From Ensifer adhaerens (GTDB lineage: Bacteria > Pseudomonadota > Alphaproteobacteria > Rhizobiales > Rhizobiaceae): a DNA stretch of 64,000 nt. Location of the stretch: positions 1,338,795-1,402,794 of the forward strand of contig NZ_JABEKT010000001.1 of assembly GCF_013283195.1 (NCBI RefSeq), written 5' to 3'. This document shows, in pieces, positions 25,764-36,085 of the stretch. A model generated the notes under the pieces. That model saw only the letters and a program-made list of their open reading frames with translations, was not told the origin of the DNA and ran no database searches. The position numbers and the translations under genes were made by a program. How positions within the stretch are numbered: position 1 is the first letter of the stretch; every line of letters begins with the position of its first letter.

Positions 25764-26813
25764 ATGGCGGGCGGCATCACGGCAGGGATAAAGACGAAAG
25801 TGCGACGCGCCGCGATTTCCGGCGGGCTTGAACTGGCAAGCGGCCTAGGCCGAGCCGGCCTGATGCCGGATGCGCGCGGACGCGGCGCCATCTTCACCCT
25901 GCATCACGTCCGCCCGAGGGCTGTCAGGGACTTCGATCCGAACGCCCATCTGGAAATCACCCCGGAATTTCTGGATACAGGTATCGTGCAGCTGAAGCGG
26001 GACGGCTATCGCTTCATCGCGCTGGACGATTTGCCAAAGGCACTTGCCGACAGGGATGGCGCGCCCTTCGCCTGCTTCACCCTCGACGACGGTTACCGCA
26101 ACAATCTTGATCACGCCCTGCCGGTTTTTACGCGGCATGAGGTGCCGTTCACCGTTTTTGTTGCCGGCGGCTTCGTCGATCGCACCCATACGCTCTGGTG
26201 GGAAACGCTCGCCGATCTGCTTTCGACGACCAGCCGGTTCCGGTTCGATTTTAGCGGCGGAATGGAAACGCTGGACACTGAAAGTGCCGCGGAAAAGCAG
26301 GCGATATTTGGCAGAATGGCCGACTACATCCATCGTCGCGATGAAAGTGCCGCGGTTGCCGCGTTAAATGCAGCGGCGCTGGAATACGGGATCGATGCGT
26401 TGGCCATCACAGAAGCGCTGACGCTTGACGAAGCCGGCCTACGCCGCCTTATCGGAAGTCCACTCGCCAGCCTCGGAGCGCACACGATCAGCCATCGTGC
26501 GGTCGCGCGGCTCGGCGACGAACAGGCAGCCCGGGAGATCGAGGCATCCGCCGCCCGCGTCGAAGCGATCACGGGTAAAAGACCGCTCAGCTTTGCCTAT
26601 CCCTATGGGGACCGCCCGGCTGTCTCGCCGCGCGATCACCGGCTTGTCGCCGATCTGGGATTTGCGGTCGCCGTCACCACCATGCCGGGCACGCTAGCGG
26701 CGGCAGCGCCGCTACAGGCCTTGCCGCGCATTTCGCTCAACGGTCATTTCCAGCGCGCCCGCTACGTTTCGGCCCTTGCCTCAGGCATTCCGTTCCGGCT
26801 TGCCCGCAGTTAG
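25764..26813 (+). CDS. Polysaccharide deacetylase family protein (NodB homology)
   Basis: 349-aa carbohydrate esterase family 4-like protein. The metal/catalytic motif 1 reads FTLDDGYRNN and motif 2 AHTISHRAV (His-x3-His). FAYPYGDRPA resembles motif 3. The deacetylase core lies at about 95-320. There is no clear signal peptide, so it may be cytoplasmic or act on a membrane-linked precursor; the substrate could be an N-acetylated glycan of the envelope. It stands alone between dacA-like and pdxH genes. Ribosome-binding sequence before the ATG is weak. Confidence 0.85.
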   Translation: MAGGITAGIKTKVRRAAISGGLELASGLGRAGLMPDARGRGAIFTLHHVRPRAVRDFDPNAHLEITPEFLDTGIVQLKRDGYRFIALDDLPKALADRDGAPFACFTLDDGYRNNLDHALPVFTRHEVPFTVFVAGGFVDRTHTLWWETLADLLSTTSRFRFDFSGGMETLDTESAAEKQAIFGRMADYIHRRDESAAVAALNAAALEYGIDALAITEALTLDEAGLRRLIGSPLASLGAHTISHRAVARLGDEQAAREIEASAARVEAITGKRPLSFAYPYGDRPAVSPRDHRLVADLGFAVAVTTMPGTLAAAAPLQALPRISLNGHFQRARYVSALASGIPFRLARS

Positions 26814-26830
26814 CCGCCGAAACGCGCCCG

Positions 26831-27451
26831 TCAGGGGTACATTCGCACCTTCTCCCAGCCGCCTTCCGGTGTCTCGCGACGAAACTCCAGGCGGTCGTGC
26901 AGGCGGAACGGCCGGTCATGCCAGAACTCGATGGAGGTCGGGCGGATGCGAAAGCCGGACCAGTATTCCGGACGGGGAATTTCGCCGAGCGCATGGCGGG
27001 CCGTGTATTCGGCAACTGCCTTTTCCAGCGCGAACCGGCTTTCGAGCGGGCGGGACTGCTTCGACGCCCAGGCGCCGATGCGGCTGCCGCGCGGCCGCGA
27101 CTTGAAATATTCGTCCGCCTCGGCATCCGAGACGATCTCGACAGGCCCGCGCAGCCGCACCTGACGCCGGAGCGACTTCCAGTGAAAACACATGGCGGCC
27201 TTGCGCGCGCTCAGAACCTCGCGGCCCTTCTGGCTCTCGAAATTGGTATAGAAGACGAAGCCGCGCTCATCGAAATCCTTGAGCAGAACCATGCGCACAT
27301 TCGGCAGTCCGTCGGGGTCGACAGTTGCCAGCGCGACGGCGTTGGGGTCGTTGATCTCGCTGCCTTCCGCGTCCTTCAGCCATGTGCCGAAAAGGGAAAA
27401 GGGCTCATTTGCTTCCGTGAAGTCACCGCTTGTTAACTCATTCACCGCCAT
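26831..27451 (-). CDS. pdxH: Pyridoxamine 5'-phosphate oxidase
   Basis: FMN-dependent oxidase of 206 aa that converts pyridoxine/pyridoxamine 5'-phosphate to pyridoxal 5'-phosphate. Conserved segments: [22 protein letters not shown] (FMN contact region), [30 protein letters not shown], and the C-terminal [10 protein letters not shown] with the substrate-binding Arg-His. The start is MAVNEL (27451) with AGAAGG upstream; the frame continues further but lacks family similarity. dxs, whose product is also a pyridoxal precursor, is in the same window but unlinked. Confidence 0.96.
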   Translation of the reverse strand: MAVNELTSGDFTEANEPFSLFGTWLKDAEGSEINDPNAVALATVDPDGLPNVRMVLLKDFDERGFVFYTNFESQKGREVLSARKAAMCFHWKSLRRQVRLRGPVEIVSDAEADEYFKSRPRGSRIGAWASKQSRPLESRFALEKAVAEYTARHALGEIPRPEYWSGFRIRPTSIEFWHDRPFRLHDRLEFRRETPEGGWEKVRMYP

Positions 27452-27591
27452 ATTGCCTTCTAACGCCGTGATGTCTGGCGCGGAAACGCTTCGGGATGAG
27501 CCCGAGCGGTGTTTCCGCATCGAAAATGTCAGAGCCTGCTTGTTGACTTCCTCGGGAAACGTGCGGCTCTTGCGAGTCTGACAGGATTGCC

Positions 27592-28044
27592 GTGCAAGAC
27601 ATAGCAAAGTGGATCGATGGCAAGAAGGGGTATTCCTTCGCGGTGATGCGCGGCGCGGCAATTTGCCTGCCGGTGCTCATCCTGTCTGGTTGCATGGGAG
27701 CCGGTCTCGACCTGTTCGGCAGCAGTGTCGATCGCACCGTCTCAACCGGTACCGTTCCCGTTGCCAAAACCTCCGATGGTCTTTCCGATGCGGTCCTGGT
27801 GCGCAATGCCGTCACCTCAGCCGAACTCGGGCAGGGGTCGCTCAACCCCATTCCCTGGGCGAATTCGTCGTCGGGCAGCGCCGGCGTCATCAGCAGCATT
27901 CAGGAAGACAATGCCAGCGGCATGCTGTGCCGCCGCTTCACCACGACCCGCCATTCCTATGAAGGCATCGCCAAATTCGACGGCAGCACCTGCAAGCTTG
28001 GCGATGGCGAGTGGTACCTCACCAGCTTTGGCCCGCGTGCCTGA
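27592..28044 (+). CDS. Surface lipoprotein, RT0821/Lpp0805-like
   Basis: 150-aa lipoprotein. A hydrophobic stretch ends in the lipobox LSGC (Cys about residue 34 from the GTG start), followed by a region with [16 protein letters not shown], the hallmark of RT0821/Lpp0805 outer-membrane proteins, and [10 protein letters not shown] at the end. The GTG at 27592 has AGGA six bases upstream. ATG 27646 would give a shorter, more typical signal peptide. Function unknown; members of this group are exposed on the cell surface. Divergent from pdxH. Confidence 0.75.
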   Translation: MQDIAKWIDGKKGYSFAVMRGAAICLPVLILSGCMGAGLDLFGSSVDRTVSTGTVPVAKTSDGLSDAVLVRNAVTSAELGQGSLNPIPWANSSSGSAGVISSIQEDNASGMLCRRFTTTRHSYEGIAKFDGSTCKLGDGEWYLTSFGPRA

Positions 28045-28259
28045 AATCCTGTGTTAACCACATTTCGGCAAACCGCTGACGGAACGTCTCGATCGCGGTC
28101 CTGGCCTGCTTCATCGTCGCCGCGGCTAACCGATCTTTAGCAAGTTCTGCCCATCCTCGGCGTCGAACGGGACATGCCACCACTGCGCGTGATCCCCGGT
28201 TTGAGGCATAAGGCGGGCATCCGGGAGAAGCCGCCGATCAGAGAAGATGGTAGCAAACC

Positions 28260-29318
28260 ATGCGTGATCCCTATGCAGTCCTCGGCGTCCGGCGCACTGC
28301 CGGTCAGGATGAAATCAAGGCGGCGTGGCGTTCGGTCGCCAAGGCTATCCATCCCGATCACAATCAGGACGATCCGACCGCTGCCGAGCGCTTTGCCGAG
28401 GCCGGCAAGGCCTATGAGCTGCTTCGCGACCCGAAGCTGAGAAGCCGCTACGACTATGCCCGTCGCGAAGCCGAACTGCGTCGCATGGAGGCGATGAAGG
28501 CAAAGATGCGCGGCCCCGAACCGGAAGAGCAGCCGGTCGACGCCGAAACCGCCGAGGAAGCGGTCTCGCAGATTTTTGGTGCGGACACTCGGGCAAGAAC
28601 CACAAGGCCTGCCGCCAAGCCGGCAGCGGCACGGGCCCCGGAGAGACCCGCCGCGCCCCCCGAACCGAAGCCAGAGCCGGTCAGCGAGCCGAAGCAGGAG
28701 GCGGTTGCCAAGACGGAGCCGCCGCTGATGCAGCGCGCCGCCGCACCCGCCGCCGAGCTTGTGGCCGCTATTGTCCGGCGCATTCGCGGCCGGGCGGCCA
28801 AGACCGCCGACAAGGTCCCCGATCTTGCTGTCGATCTGACGGTCACCATCCAGGATCTGATCGATCGTCAACGCCTGTCGCTTGAGCTGCCCGATGGCGA
28901 AACCATCAAGGTTCAGATACCGCCGGGCGCCGTTGACGGGCAGACGGTCCGGTTGGCAGAGCAGGGGTATCGCGTCACCGGCATGACACGCGGCGATGTC
29001 GTCGTGACCTTGCGCGTCGACCAGAGCGGTGCATTCAGAACCAATGGACTGGACCTGCTGACGACATTGCCTGTCGACCTTCAGAGCGCGGTGCTTGGCT
29101 GCGAGCATGTCATTTCCACCCCGATCGGCGAGGTGACCGTCGTCGTTCCTGCCTGGTCCGGGTCGGACAAGGTCATCCTCGTCGAAGGTTTCGGGCTGCC
29201 AGGTGCCTATGGCGCGCGGGGGAATCTGCTGGTCGAACTGCGGCTCGTCTTGCGTGATACGCCTGATGACAAGGTTACAGACCTGATGAAATCGCTGCGC
29301 GATGGCCTCTATTTGTGA
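28260..29318 (+). CDS. DnaJ-like co-chaperone (J domain plus C-terminal domain, no zinc fingers)
   Basis: 352-aa CbpA-type Hsp40. The J domain (1-66) has the HPD tripeptide (31-33) required to stimulate DnaK. It is followed by a low-complexity Ala/Pro/Glu linker (about 85-180) and a DnaJ C-terminal substrate-binding domain with PGAVDGQTVRLAEQGY and GDVVVTLRV. The CxxCxGxG zinc-finger repeats of DnaJ are absent. The linker is unusually long and charged. Single gene with about 200 bases on either side. Confidence 0.92.
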   Translation: MRDPYAVLGVRRTAGQDEIKAAWRSVAKAIHPDHNQDDPTAAERFAEAGKAYELLRDPKLRSRYDYARREAELRRMEAMKAKMRGPEPEEQPVDAETAEEAVSQIFGADTRARTTRPAAKPAAARAPERPAAPPEPKPEPVSEPKQEAVAKTEPPLMQRAAAPAAELVAAIVRRIRGRAAKTADKVPDLAVDLTVTIQDLIDRQRLSLELPDGETIKVQIPPGAVDGQTVRLAEQGYRVTGMTRGDVVVTLRVDQSGAFRTNGLDLLTTLPVDLQSAVLGCEHVISTPIGEVTVVVPAWSGSDKVILVEGFGLPGAYGARGNLLVELRLVLRDTPDDKVTDLMKSLRDGLYL

Positions 29319-29523
29319 CGGTTTGCTGACACATTGACCCAATATTACGGGGACTAACAGTTCCTGATCTCGGCCGCGCTTGAACCACCGGAGCGGCTAT
29401 GCCATAGGCAATTCTCGACAATTTGCCGCACGTGCGCCGATAGCGCCGGCTTGGCGTATTTGAATTTTGTTAAGTCTGGCGTCGGCCGTCATCGATGCCG
29501 GCAGATAGTATTGGGGACAATGC

Positions 29524-30342
29524 ATGGCTCAGGCATCGGGTTTGATGAAGGGCAAGCGTGGCGTCATCATGGGCGTCGCGAACAACCGTTCGATCGCGTG
29601 GGGGATCGCCAAGGCGATCCATGCCCAGGGTGGCGAAGTTGCGCTGACCTATCAGGGCGATGCACTGAAGAAGCGCGTCGAGCCGCTTTTGGCTGAAATC
29701 GACGGTTTCATGGCCGGCCACTGTGACGTCAGCGACGAGGCGTCCATCGACGAGGTTTTCTCCGCGCTTGAAAAGCACTGGGGCAAGATCGACTTCGTCG
29801 TGCATGCGATTGGCTTCTCCGACAAGGACGAGTTGACCGGCCGTTATGTCGACACGTCGCCGGAAAACTTCGCCAAGACGATGCAGATCTCGGTCTATTC
29901 GTTCACGTCGGTGGCCCGTCGCGCTGAAAAGCTGATGACGGATGGCGGCTCGATGCTGACGCTGACCTATTACGGCGCCGAAAAGGTTATGCCGAACTAC
30001 AACGTCATGGGTGTCGCCAAGGCTGCCCTCGAAGCGAGCGTCAAGTATCTGGCCGTCGACCTCGGTCCGAAGAACATCCGCGTCAACGCGATCTCTGCCG
30101 GCCCGATCAAGACACTGGCCGCTTCCGGCATCGGCGATTTCCGCTACATTCTCAAGTGGAACGAGTACAACGCACCGCTGCGTCGCACCGTCACCATCGA
30201 GGAAGTAGGCGATGTCGGCCTCTACATGCTGTCCGACCTGTCGCGCTCGGTTACGGGTGAAGTCCACCATGCCGACAGCGGCTATCATGTCGTCGGCATG
30301 AAGGCCGTCGACGCCCCGGATATCTCCGTCATCAAGGATTGA
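29524..30342 (+). CDS. fabI: Enoyl-[acyl-carrier-protein] reductase (NADH)
   Basis: Last reduction step of each fatty-acid elongation cycle. 272-aa short-chain dehydrogenase of FabI type: cofactor loop GVANNRSIAWGIAKA, the catalytic Tyr-x6-Lys in NYNVMGVAKAALEAS with the additional YYG upstream, and ISAGPIKTLAASGI as the substrate loop. It is the target class of triclosan. Parallel to the following histidine phosphatase gene, 49 bases apart, so possibly co-transcribed. Confidence 0.97.
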   Translation: MAQASGLMKGKRGVIMGVANNRSIAWGIAKAIHAQGGEVALTYQGDALKKRVEPLLAEIDGFMAGHCDVSDEASIDEVFSALEKHWGKIDFVVHAIGFSDKDELTGRYVDTSPENFAKTMQISVYSFTSVARRAEKLMTDGGSMLTLTYYGAEKVMPNYNVMGVAKAALEASVKYLAVDLGPKNIRVNAISAGPIKTLAASGIGDFRYILKWNEYNAPLRRTVTIEEVGDVGLYMLSDLSRSVTGEVHHADSGYHVVGMKAVDAPDISVIKD

Positions 30343-30391
30343 TCGGCGCCGCCGACCGGCCCGAACAGCCTCCTGCCCGGAGCGAAATGTT

Positions 30392-30976
30392 GTGCTGATC
30401 TATGTGATCCGTCACGGACAAACCGACTGGAACGCGGAAAGCCGCCTCCAGGGGCAGAAGGACATCCCTCTCAACGATACCGGCCGCCAGCAGGCGACCG
30501 GAAACGGGATGGCGCTCGCAGCTATCCTCGGTGGCGACGCAGCGCAGTTCGACTTCGTCGCAAGCCCGCTCGGCCGCACCCGTGAAACCATGGAGCGCCT
30601 GCGCCGTGCCATGGGGCTTGACCCCACCCTCTACCGCACCGACGACCGGTTGAAGGAAGTCTCCTTCGGCGATTGGGAAGGCTTTACGCTTCCGGAGCTG
30701 AAGCGCTCCGTGCCAGAGCGTATCGCCGAGCGACGCAAGGTGAAATGGGATTTCATCCCGCCCGGTGATGATGCCGAAAGCTACGAGATCCTGTCCTGGC
30801 GGATTGCGGCTTGGCTCAAGGACGTCAACAGGCCGACGGTCTGTGTCAGCCATGGCGGCGTCATCCGCGCGCTGTTCAAGCTTTTTGGCGAGATGGACGA
30901 AGATGAGGCGGCTTCCGCCGCCATCCCTCAGGATCGTTTGTTGCGGATTGCCGGCAATACCATCGGCTGGATCTGA
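30392..30976 (+). CDS. Histidine phosphatase family protein (GpmB/cobC-like)
   Basis: 194-aa phosphoglycerate-mutase-like phosphatase. Catalytic motif VIRHGQTDWNAE (RHG with phospho-acceptor His8), KEVSFGDWEGFT, and the second catalytic His in VCVSHGGVIRALF. Substrates of this family range from phosphoglycerates to alpha-ribazole phosphate, and no cobalamin genes are nearby. The GTG start is preceded by GGAG. Likely co-transcribed with fabI. Confidence 0.88.
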   Translation: MLIYVIRHGQTDWNAESRLQGQKDIPLNDTGRQQATGNGMALAAILGGDAAQFDFVASPLGRTRETMERLRRAMGLDPTLYRTDDRLKEVSFGDWEGFTLPELKRSVPERIAERRKVKWDFIPPGDDAESYEILSWRIAAWLKDVNRPTVCVSHGGVIRALFKLFGEMDEDEAASAAIPQDRLLRIAGNTIGWI

Positions 30977-31074
30977 GGTTTTGGCGCATCGCGCCTGAGC
31001 GAAGCTGTGGAAACGGCTCTCTCATTGTCTTCACGCATTTCCTGGAAATGCTTCGGCAACGCCGGATCAGGGCA

Positions 31075-31094
31075 CCCGCCCCCCATGGGGCGGG
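31075..31094. terminator. GC-rich hairpin between convergent genes
   Basis: Stem CCCGCCCC / GGGGCGGG with loop CCAT, downstream of the histidine phosphatase and of the leftward DUF1344 gene. No T-run follows on either strand, so it may only stabilise 3' ends. Confidence 0.4.
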
Positions 31095-31112
31095 ACGTGG
31101 CTCTCAAAAGTC

Positions 31113-31373
31113 TTACTGGACGATTTCCAGGTCGTTGATCACACGCTTGCCATCGACCTCTGTATAGAACACGAGAACTTTCACGCCGGCGGTGAGGCCT
31201 TCGAAGTTGAACTCTTCAGGTGCCTGATAGCTCTTGCCGTCGTCGAGTTGGAGGCTGAGGCGATCGGTATCGACGCCGGTGATGACAGCCTCTACGTCGG
31301 CACTTTCGGCAAGGGCCGACAGAGGCGAAAGCAAGCCGGCGGTGGCCATGAGCGCGGCAATGACAAAACGCAT
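31113..31373 (-). CDS. Small periplasmic protein, DUF1344
   Basis: 86-aa exported protein: signal peptide MRFVIAALMATAGLLSPLSALA, then a single small beta-rich domain (EAVITGVDTDRLSLQLDDGK, VKVLVFYTEVDGKRVINDL). This matches the rhizobial DUF1344 family, of unknown function. The start at 31373 is preceded by GAGGGCAAG. Single gene, divergent from the large GGDEF-EAL protein. Confidence 0.8.
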   Translation of the reverse strand: MRFVIAALMATAGLLSPLSALAESADVEAVITGVDTDRLSLQLDDGKSYQAPEEFNFEGLTAGVKVLVFYTEVDGKRVINDLEIVQ

Positions 31374-31579
31374 CTTTCTTGCCCTCTTCAGTGTATCTGC
31401 GATTCTTCTTGTCATCACCATTTGATCCCCGATTGTGGCAAAAATTGCCTTGTACCGTCGCTTTTGACAGGCATTTTCCCTCGTTTGGGGATTGCCCGGC
31501 CGGTTGGGGGAGACTGAACGCCAAACGTGCAGTTTTCAAGCGTTCGGCCGAGGGGATCGGCAACGCTTCCCCATTGTAT

Positions 31580-31600
31580 CCCCATGAATTATGGGGTTTT
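31580..31600 (+). promoter_or_regulatory. Small hairpin with T-run ahead of GGDEF-EAL gene
   Basis: CCCCAT (31580-31585), GAATT, ATGGGG (31591-31596), TTTT. It is placed 72 bases upstream of the GTG start and may act as an attenuator or simply as a promoter-region palindrome. The rest of the 298-base gap 31374-31671 holds nothing else recognisable. Confidence 0.3.
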
Positions 31601-31671
31601 CCAAAGAAATGTCACGAAAGCCAATCTTAAGACTCGCTCGCTACCTTCGGTTGGGGATCGAGGGGAATAGA

Positions 31672-34600
31672 GTGAAGATTGTTGACGTTCTGCGCCAGCG
31701 CATTCGGGCCGCAGCCAGATTTGCGAAACCGTCGCTGATACCGGCTGCGATCGCCGGCATCGTTGTGTTCAGCGGCGGCCACATCTATGAGCGCCAGAAC
31801 CTTGAAAACTTCCGAAGCGATCTGAGGATCGACGTCGAGAATGAGCTGAACCTCATCGCCAATCGCCTCCAGTCGGAGGTCAATACCAATATTGCCGCAC
31901 TCAACGGGTTCGCCAACAGCATCGGCGTTCATCCCGAGATGACCGCGGACGATTTCACGGTCATGTCGACCAAGTTGCTGCTGCAGAACCCGCAGATGGT
32001 GCGGGCGTCGGCCGCTCCCGGCGGCGTGGTGCGCATCTCTTTTCCCCGCGAAAGCCAGCAATGGTTCGTCGGCACCGATTTCAACAAGTTCGGTGCGACG
32101 CGGCGTGCCGTGGAGCGGGCTTCATCCACCGTCAAGCCCGTGATGATCGGCCCCATTCGCCTGCCGAGCGGGCGCAACGGTTTTGAGCTTTTCCTGCCTG
32201 TCTTCGCCAAGATCCAGGGGCGTATGGAGCGCTGGGGTTATGTCGAGGCGATCCTTGACGAAAAGGCTCTCTATCGCGCCGCCCGCCTGCTTGAGGACGG
32301 TGTTGAAACACCGGAATCGACGGGTGATCATCGCCACGTCGACGTGCATCTCGCGATCCGAGACGTGTCGGAACCGGAACGCATCCAGGATGCCTTCTTC
32401 GGTAGCGACAGCGTTTTTCGGGCGGCTCCGGCCATGCGCCAACTCGTCCTGCCCGGCGGCGTGTGGGAGCTCGCGGCGACACCCATCGGTGGCTGGGACC
32501 AACTGCCGGAAAACAGCACCGACCTGCGCCTGGCCATTGCCGCGGCGGTCGCGGTTGTCGTCATTCCCATTCTTTTGACCGGCGGTCTGGTCAATGAGCG
32601 CCAGCGCAACATCGCCAAGCTCAGGGCGCGCGAAGGTGAGGTGATGACGCTTTCGCATCGTCTCAATCTGGCGCTCGAGGCCTCCAAGATCGGCATATGG
32701 GAAATCGATCAGGCAACGCAGGAGCGGTCCTGGGACGACCGCATGTTCCACCTGCATGGGTTGACGGTCCATGACGACGAGCCGACCTACGAGGAATGGC
32801 GATCGACCGTCCACCCTGATGATGCCGGCATTGCCGCCAACACTCTGTTTCGCAGCCTCGACGAGGGGCTGGAGTACCGTTCTCAATATCGCGTCGTCCT
32901 CTCCGACGGCAGCATACGGCACATCCGCAATGTCGGTTCCGGCCATCAGGGTGTCGACGGTCGCTCGAAGATCACCGGCATCAGCTGGGATGTGACCGAT
33001 GACGTGTTGAAGAACGAACGTCTTGGCGCCGCCAAGGCTCAGGTCGATCAGCAGAACCTGGAACTCGAGCGGGCCTTGAAGGGGCTTTACGAGCGCGAGC
33101 AGGAACTCGAGAAGCTGTCGCGCCGGCTCGACCTCGCGCTCGACAGCTATCGTTGCGGCATGTGGGAGGCGGATCTCGACAACAACGTCGCCTATTGGGA
33201 CGAGCGCATGCACCAGCTCTACGGGCTGCGCTATACCGATGGCGCTACCAACGAGGAAATCTGGCTCGGTGCCCTTCATCCTGAAGATCGTGGCTCTGCA
33301 CTTCTGGCCGTCAACACGGCGATCGGAGCGCGCGAAACCTATGTCCACCAGGCGCGCGTGGTTCTGGCCGAGGGCGCCGTTCGACACATTCGCTCAGTCG
33401 GCAAGCTGCATGTGTCGCCGGAGGGACGCAGGAAACTGGTCGGCATCGCGCTCGATGTGACCGATGACGTCGTGATGACAGAGCAATTGCGCGCGGCAAA
33501 GGCAATGACCGACGCCAAGAACGCCGAGTTGGAGCAGGCGCGAATCCGCATCGAGCACAATTCGCTGCACGATCCGCTGACGGGGCTCGGCAATCGCCGG
33601 ATGCTCGACAAGGCGCTGGAGCGCCTGACCGGTGCGGGGGCCGACAAGCCGCAAAACATTGCCATCCTTCATATCGACCTCGATCGTTTCAAGCAGATCA
33701 ACGATACGCTCGGCCATGCGGCCGGCGACGCGATGCTGGTCCATGCGTCGCAGATCCTGCGCTCCAACATTGGGCCGGGTGACCTCGTGGCGCGCATCGG
33801 CGGCGACGAGTTTGTCGTCGTCGTAACCGGTGCGCCGGGCGATGTGGCGCTTGCGGCACTGTGCGACCGGATCATCGCGGAGATGCGCCAGCCCGTCGAT
33901 TACAACGGATTTCCCTGCCGCTTCGGCGTCAGCATCGGCGTCGCCGTGGCGCGCCAGGCGCATGGCGACGCGCGCAAGCTGCTCGTCAATGCCGACATGG
34001 CGCTCTACCGGGCGAAGGAGAATGGCCGAAACCGCTATCAGTTCTTCACGCAGATCCTCCAGGCCGAAGTCGTCACCGCCAAACGCGTCGCCGACGAGAT
34101 CCTCGAGGGCATCGAGCGCGACGAGTTCGTTCCCTGGTACCAGCCGCAATTCGACGCCTCGACATTGGCGCTTTCCGGTGTGGAGGCGCTCATACGCTGG
34201 CGCCATCCGCGCCACGGCATTCTGACGCCGGACAGGTTCCTGGCGATCGCCGATGACCTGAACGTCACCGCGGCGCTCGACCGGCTCGTGCTTGAAAAAT
34301 CGCTGGCCGACCAGATGCGCTGGGCAGCGGCCGGCCTGAGAGTCCCGAAGATCTCCGTCAACGTGTCGGCCAAGCGCCTGCAGGACGAACGGCTGCTCGC
34401 CTCGCTCGAGGGCCTGAGCATCGCGCCGGGGCAGCTTTCCTTCGAACTGGTGGAATCGATCTTCCTCGACGAAAGCGACGATATCGTCACGGCCAATATC
34501 GAGGGCATTAAAAGGCTCGGTATCGACATCGAAATCGACGATTTTGGCACGGGTCATACCTCGATCGTCAGCCTGTTGAAGATCAAGCCGAAGCGGCTGA

Positions 34601-34851
34601 AGATCGACCGGCAGCTCGTGATTCCGGTTCTCAGCGCCCGCACGGAGCAGGCGCTGATCCGGTCGATCATCGATATCGCCCGCTCGCTCGGCATCGAGAC
34701 GGTGGCAGAAGGCGTGGAGACCATGGCACACGCCGAAATGCTCGGCATTCTCGGCTGCGATCTGCTGCAGGGTTACGCCTTCTCGAAACCGCTAAGCGCG
34801 GAGAACTTCCTGGCATTCGCGACGGAGCGCGGATTGAGGCTCGCCTCCTGA
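31672..34851 (+). CDS. Membrane c-di-GMP protein: CHASE-PAS-PAS-GGDEF-EAL
   Basis: 1059-aa sensor that should make and/or hydrolyse cyclic di-GMP. TM1 is about 18-37, the periplasmic CHASE domain about 40-280 and TM2 about 300-320. Two PAS_3 domains (about 340-460 and 490-605; both end in GISWDVTDDV / GIALDVTDDV) are joined by a coiled coil. The GGDEF motif is intact (710-714) in RIGGDEFVVVV, and the EAL domain is intact with EAL at 838-840, DDFGTGH and EGVE. Both activities are therefore possible. The start is GTG 31672, with AGGGGA six bases ahead; the ATGs at 31591 and 31609 have no ribosome-binding site. Confidence 0.92.
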   Translation: MKIVDVLRQRIRAAARFAKPSLIPAAIAGIVVFSGGHIYERQNLENFRSDLRIDVENELNLIANRLQSEVNTNIAALNGFANSIGVHPEMTADDFTVMSTKLLLQNPQMVRASAAPGGVVRISFPRESQQWFVGTDFNKFGATRRAVERASSTVKPVMIGPIRLPSGRNGFELFLPVFAKIQGRMERWGYVEAILDEKALYRAARLLEDGVETPESTGDHRHVDVHLAIRDVSEPERIQDAFFGSDSVFRAAPAMRQLVLPGGVWELAATPIGGWDQLPENSTDLRLAIAAAVAVVVIPILLTGGLVNERQRNIAKLRAREGEVMTLSHRLNLALEASKIGIWEIDQATQERSWDDRMFHLHGLTVHDDEPTYEEWRSTVHPDDAGIAANTLFRSLDEGLEYRSQYRVVLSDGSIRHIRNVGSGHQGVDGRSKITGISWDVTDDVLKNERLGAAKAQVDQQNLELERALKGLYEREQELEKLSRRLDLALDSYRCGMWEADLDNNVAYWDERMHQLYGLRYTDGATNEEIWLGALHPEDRGSALLAVNTAIGARETYVHQARVVLAEGAVRHIRSVGKLHVSPEGRRKLVGIALDVTDDVVMTEQLRAAKAMTDAKNAELEQARIRIEHNSLHDPLTGLGNRRMLDKALERLTGAGADKPQNIAILHIDLDRFKQINDTLGHAAGDAMLVHASQILRSNIGPGDLVARIGGDEFVVVVTGAPGDVALAALCDRIIAEMRQPVDYNGFPCRFGVSIGVAVARQAHGDARKLLVNADMALYRAKENGRNRYQFFTQILQAEVVTAKRVADEILEGIERDEFVPWYQPQFDASTLALSGVEALIRWRHPRHGILTPDRFLAIADDLNVTAALDRLVLEKSLADQMRWAAAGLRVPKISVNVSAKRLQDERLLASLEGLSIAPGQLSFELVESIFLDESDDIVTANIEGIKRLGIDIEIDDFGTGHTSIVSLLKIKPKRLKIDRQLVIPVLSARTEQALIRSIIDIARSLGIETVAEGVETMAHAEMLGILGCDLLQGYAFSKPLSAENFLAFATERGLRLAS

Positions 34852-34972
34852 CGCGATTGCAAATCTCGCCTGCCTATCGGAAACACTTTCCCCTTTCCCG
34901 GCTTTCCACTAAGAGAGTGGCGCCCGTACATGAAACATGTACGTCCGTTGCTTCTCAGAGTTCGGTTGCCTC

Positions 34973-36070
34973 ATGTCGCACAATACCTTCGGTCATCTTT
35001 TCCGCGTCACCACCTGGGGCGAAAGCCATGGGCCAGCACTTGGCTGCGTGGTGGATGGGTGCCCACCCGGCATTCGTTTCACGCTCGCCGAATTGCAAGC
35101 CTGGCTCGACAAGCGCAAGCCCGGTCAGTCGCGTTTCGTCACGCAGCGCCGTGAGGACGATCTCGTCAAGGTTCTCTCCGGCGTGATGCCGGATGAGGAC
35201 GGCGAGACGATGATCTCGACCGGCACGCCGATTTCGATGCTGATCGAAAACACCGACCAGCGCTCGAAGGATTATTCGGAAATCTCCAAGCGTTATCGCC
35301 CGGGGCACGCCGACTACACCTATGACGTCAAATACGGCATTCGCGACTACCGCGGTGGTGGCCGTTCGTCGGCGCGCGAAACGGCAGCACGCGTTGCCGC
35401 CGGTGGTATCGCCCGCAAGGTTGTCCCGGGGCTGGTCGTGCGCGCAGCGCTCGTGCAGATCGGCAAGCACAAGATCGACCGGGCCAACTGGGATTGGGCC
35501 GAGGTCAACAACAACCCGTTCTTCGCGCCGGATCTGGCGATCGTGCCCGTCTGGGAGGAATACCTGGACGGCATCCGCAAATCGGGTTCGTCCATCGGCG
35601 CCGTGGTCGAAGTGGTGGCGGAAGGCGTGCCGGCCGGCATCGGTGCGCCTGTTTATGCCAAACTCGACCAAGACATCGCTTCGAACCTGATGTCGATCAA
35701 CGCCGTCAAGGGCGTGGAAATCGGCAACGGCTTTGGTGCAGCCGAAATCACTGGCGAGGAAAATGCCGACGAGATGCGTATCGGCGCTGACGGTCAGCCC
35801 GTCTTCCTCTCCAACAACGCCGGCGGCATTCTTGGCGGCATTTCGACCGGCCAGCCGGTCATCGCCCGCTTTGCGATCAAGCCGACCTCTTCTATCCTGA
35901 CCGAGCGTCGTTCGATCGACAGCGACGGCAACGAAGTGGATGTGCGCACCAAGGGGCGTCATGATCCTTGCGTCGGCATCCGCGCCGTGCCGATCGGCGA
36001 AGCGATGGTTGCCTGCACCATTGCAGATCACTACCTGCGTGACCGCGGCCAGACCGGCCGGCTCAAATAG
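34973..36070 (+). CDS. aroC: Chorismate synthase
   Basis: Final enzyme of the shikimate pathway, converting 5-enolpyruvylshikimate 3-phosphate to chorismate with reduced FMN. 365 aa, normal length. Signatures: [21 protein letters not shown] (family motif 1), [30 protein letters not shown] (motif 2) and [17 protein letters not shown] (motif 3). The start is [10 protein letters not shown] at 34973. It lies 15 bases upstream of ribB(A), so the two are probably one operon. Confidence 0.97.
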   Translation: MSHNTFGHLFRVTTWGESHGPALGCVVDGCPPGIRFTLAELQAWLDKRKPGQSRFVTQRREDDLVKVLSGVMPDEDGETMISTGTPISMLIENTDQRSKDYSEISKRYRPGHADYTYDVKYGIRDYRGGGRSSARETAARVAAGGIARKVVPGLVVRAALVQIGKHKIDRANWDWAEVNNNPFFAPDLAIVPVWEEYLDGIRKSGSSIGAVVEVVAEGVPAGIGAPVYAKLDQDIASNLMSINAVKGVEIGNGFGAAEITGEENADEMRIGADGQPVFLSNNAGGILGGISTGQPVIARFAIKPTSSILTERRSIDSDGNEVDVRTKGRHDPCVGIRAVPIGEAMVACTIADHYLRDRGQTGRLK

Positions 36071-36085
36071 TTCGGGAAGAACAAG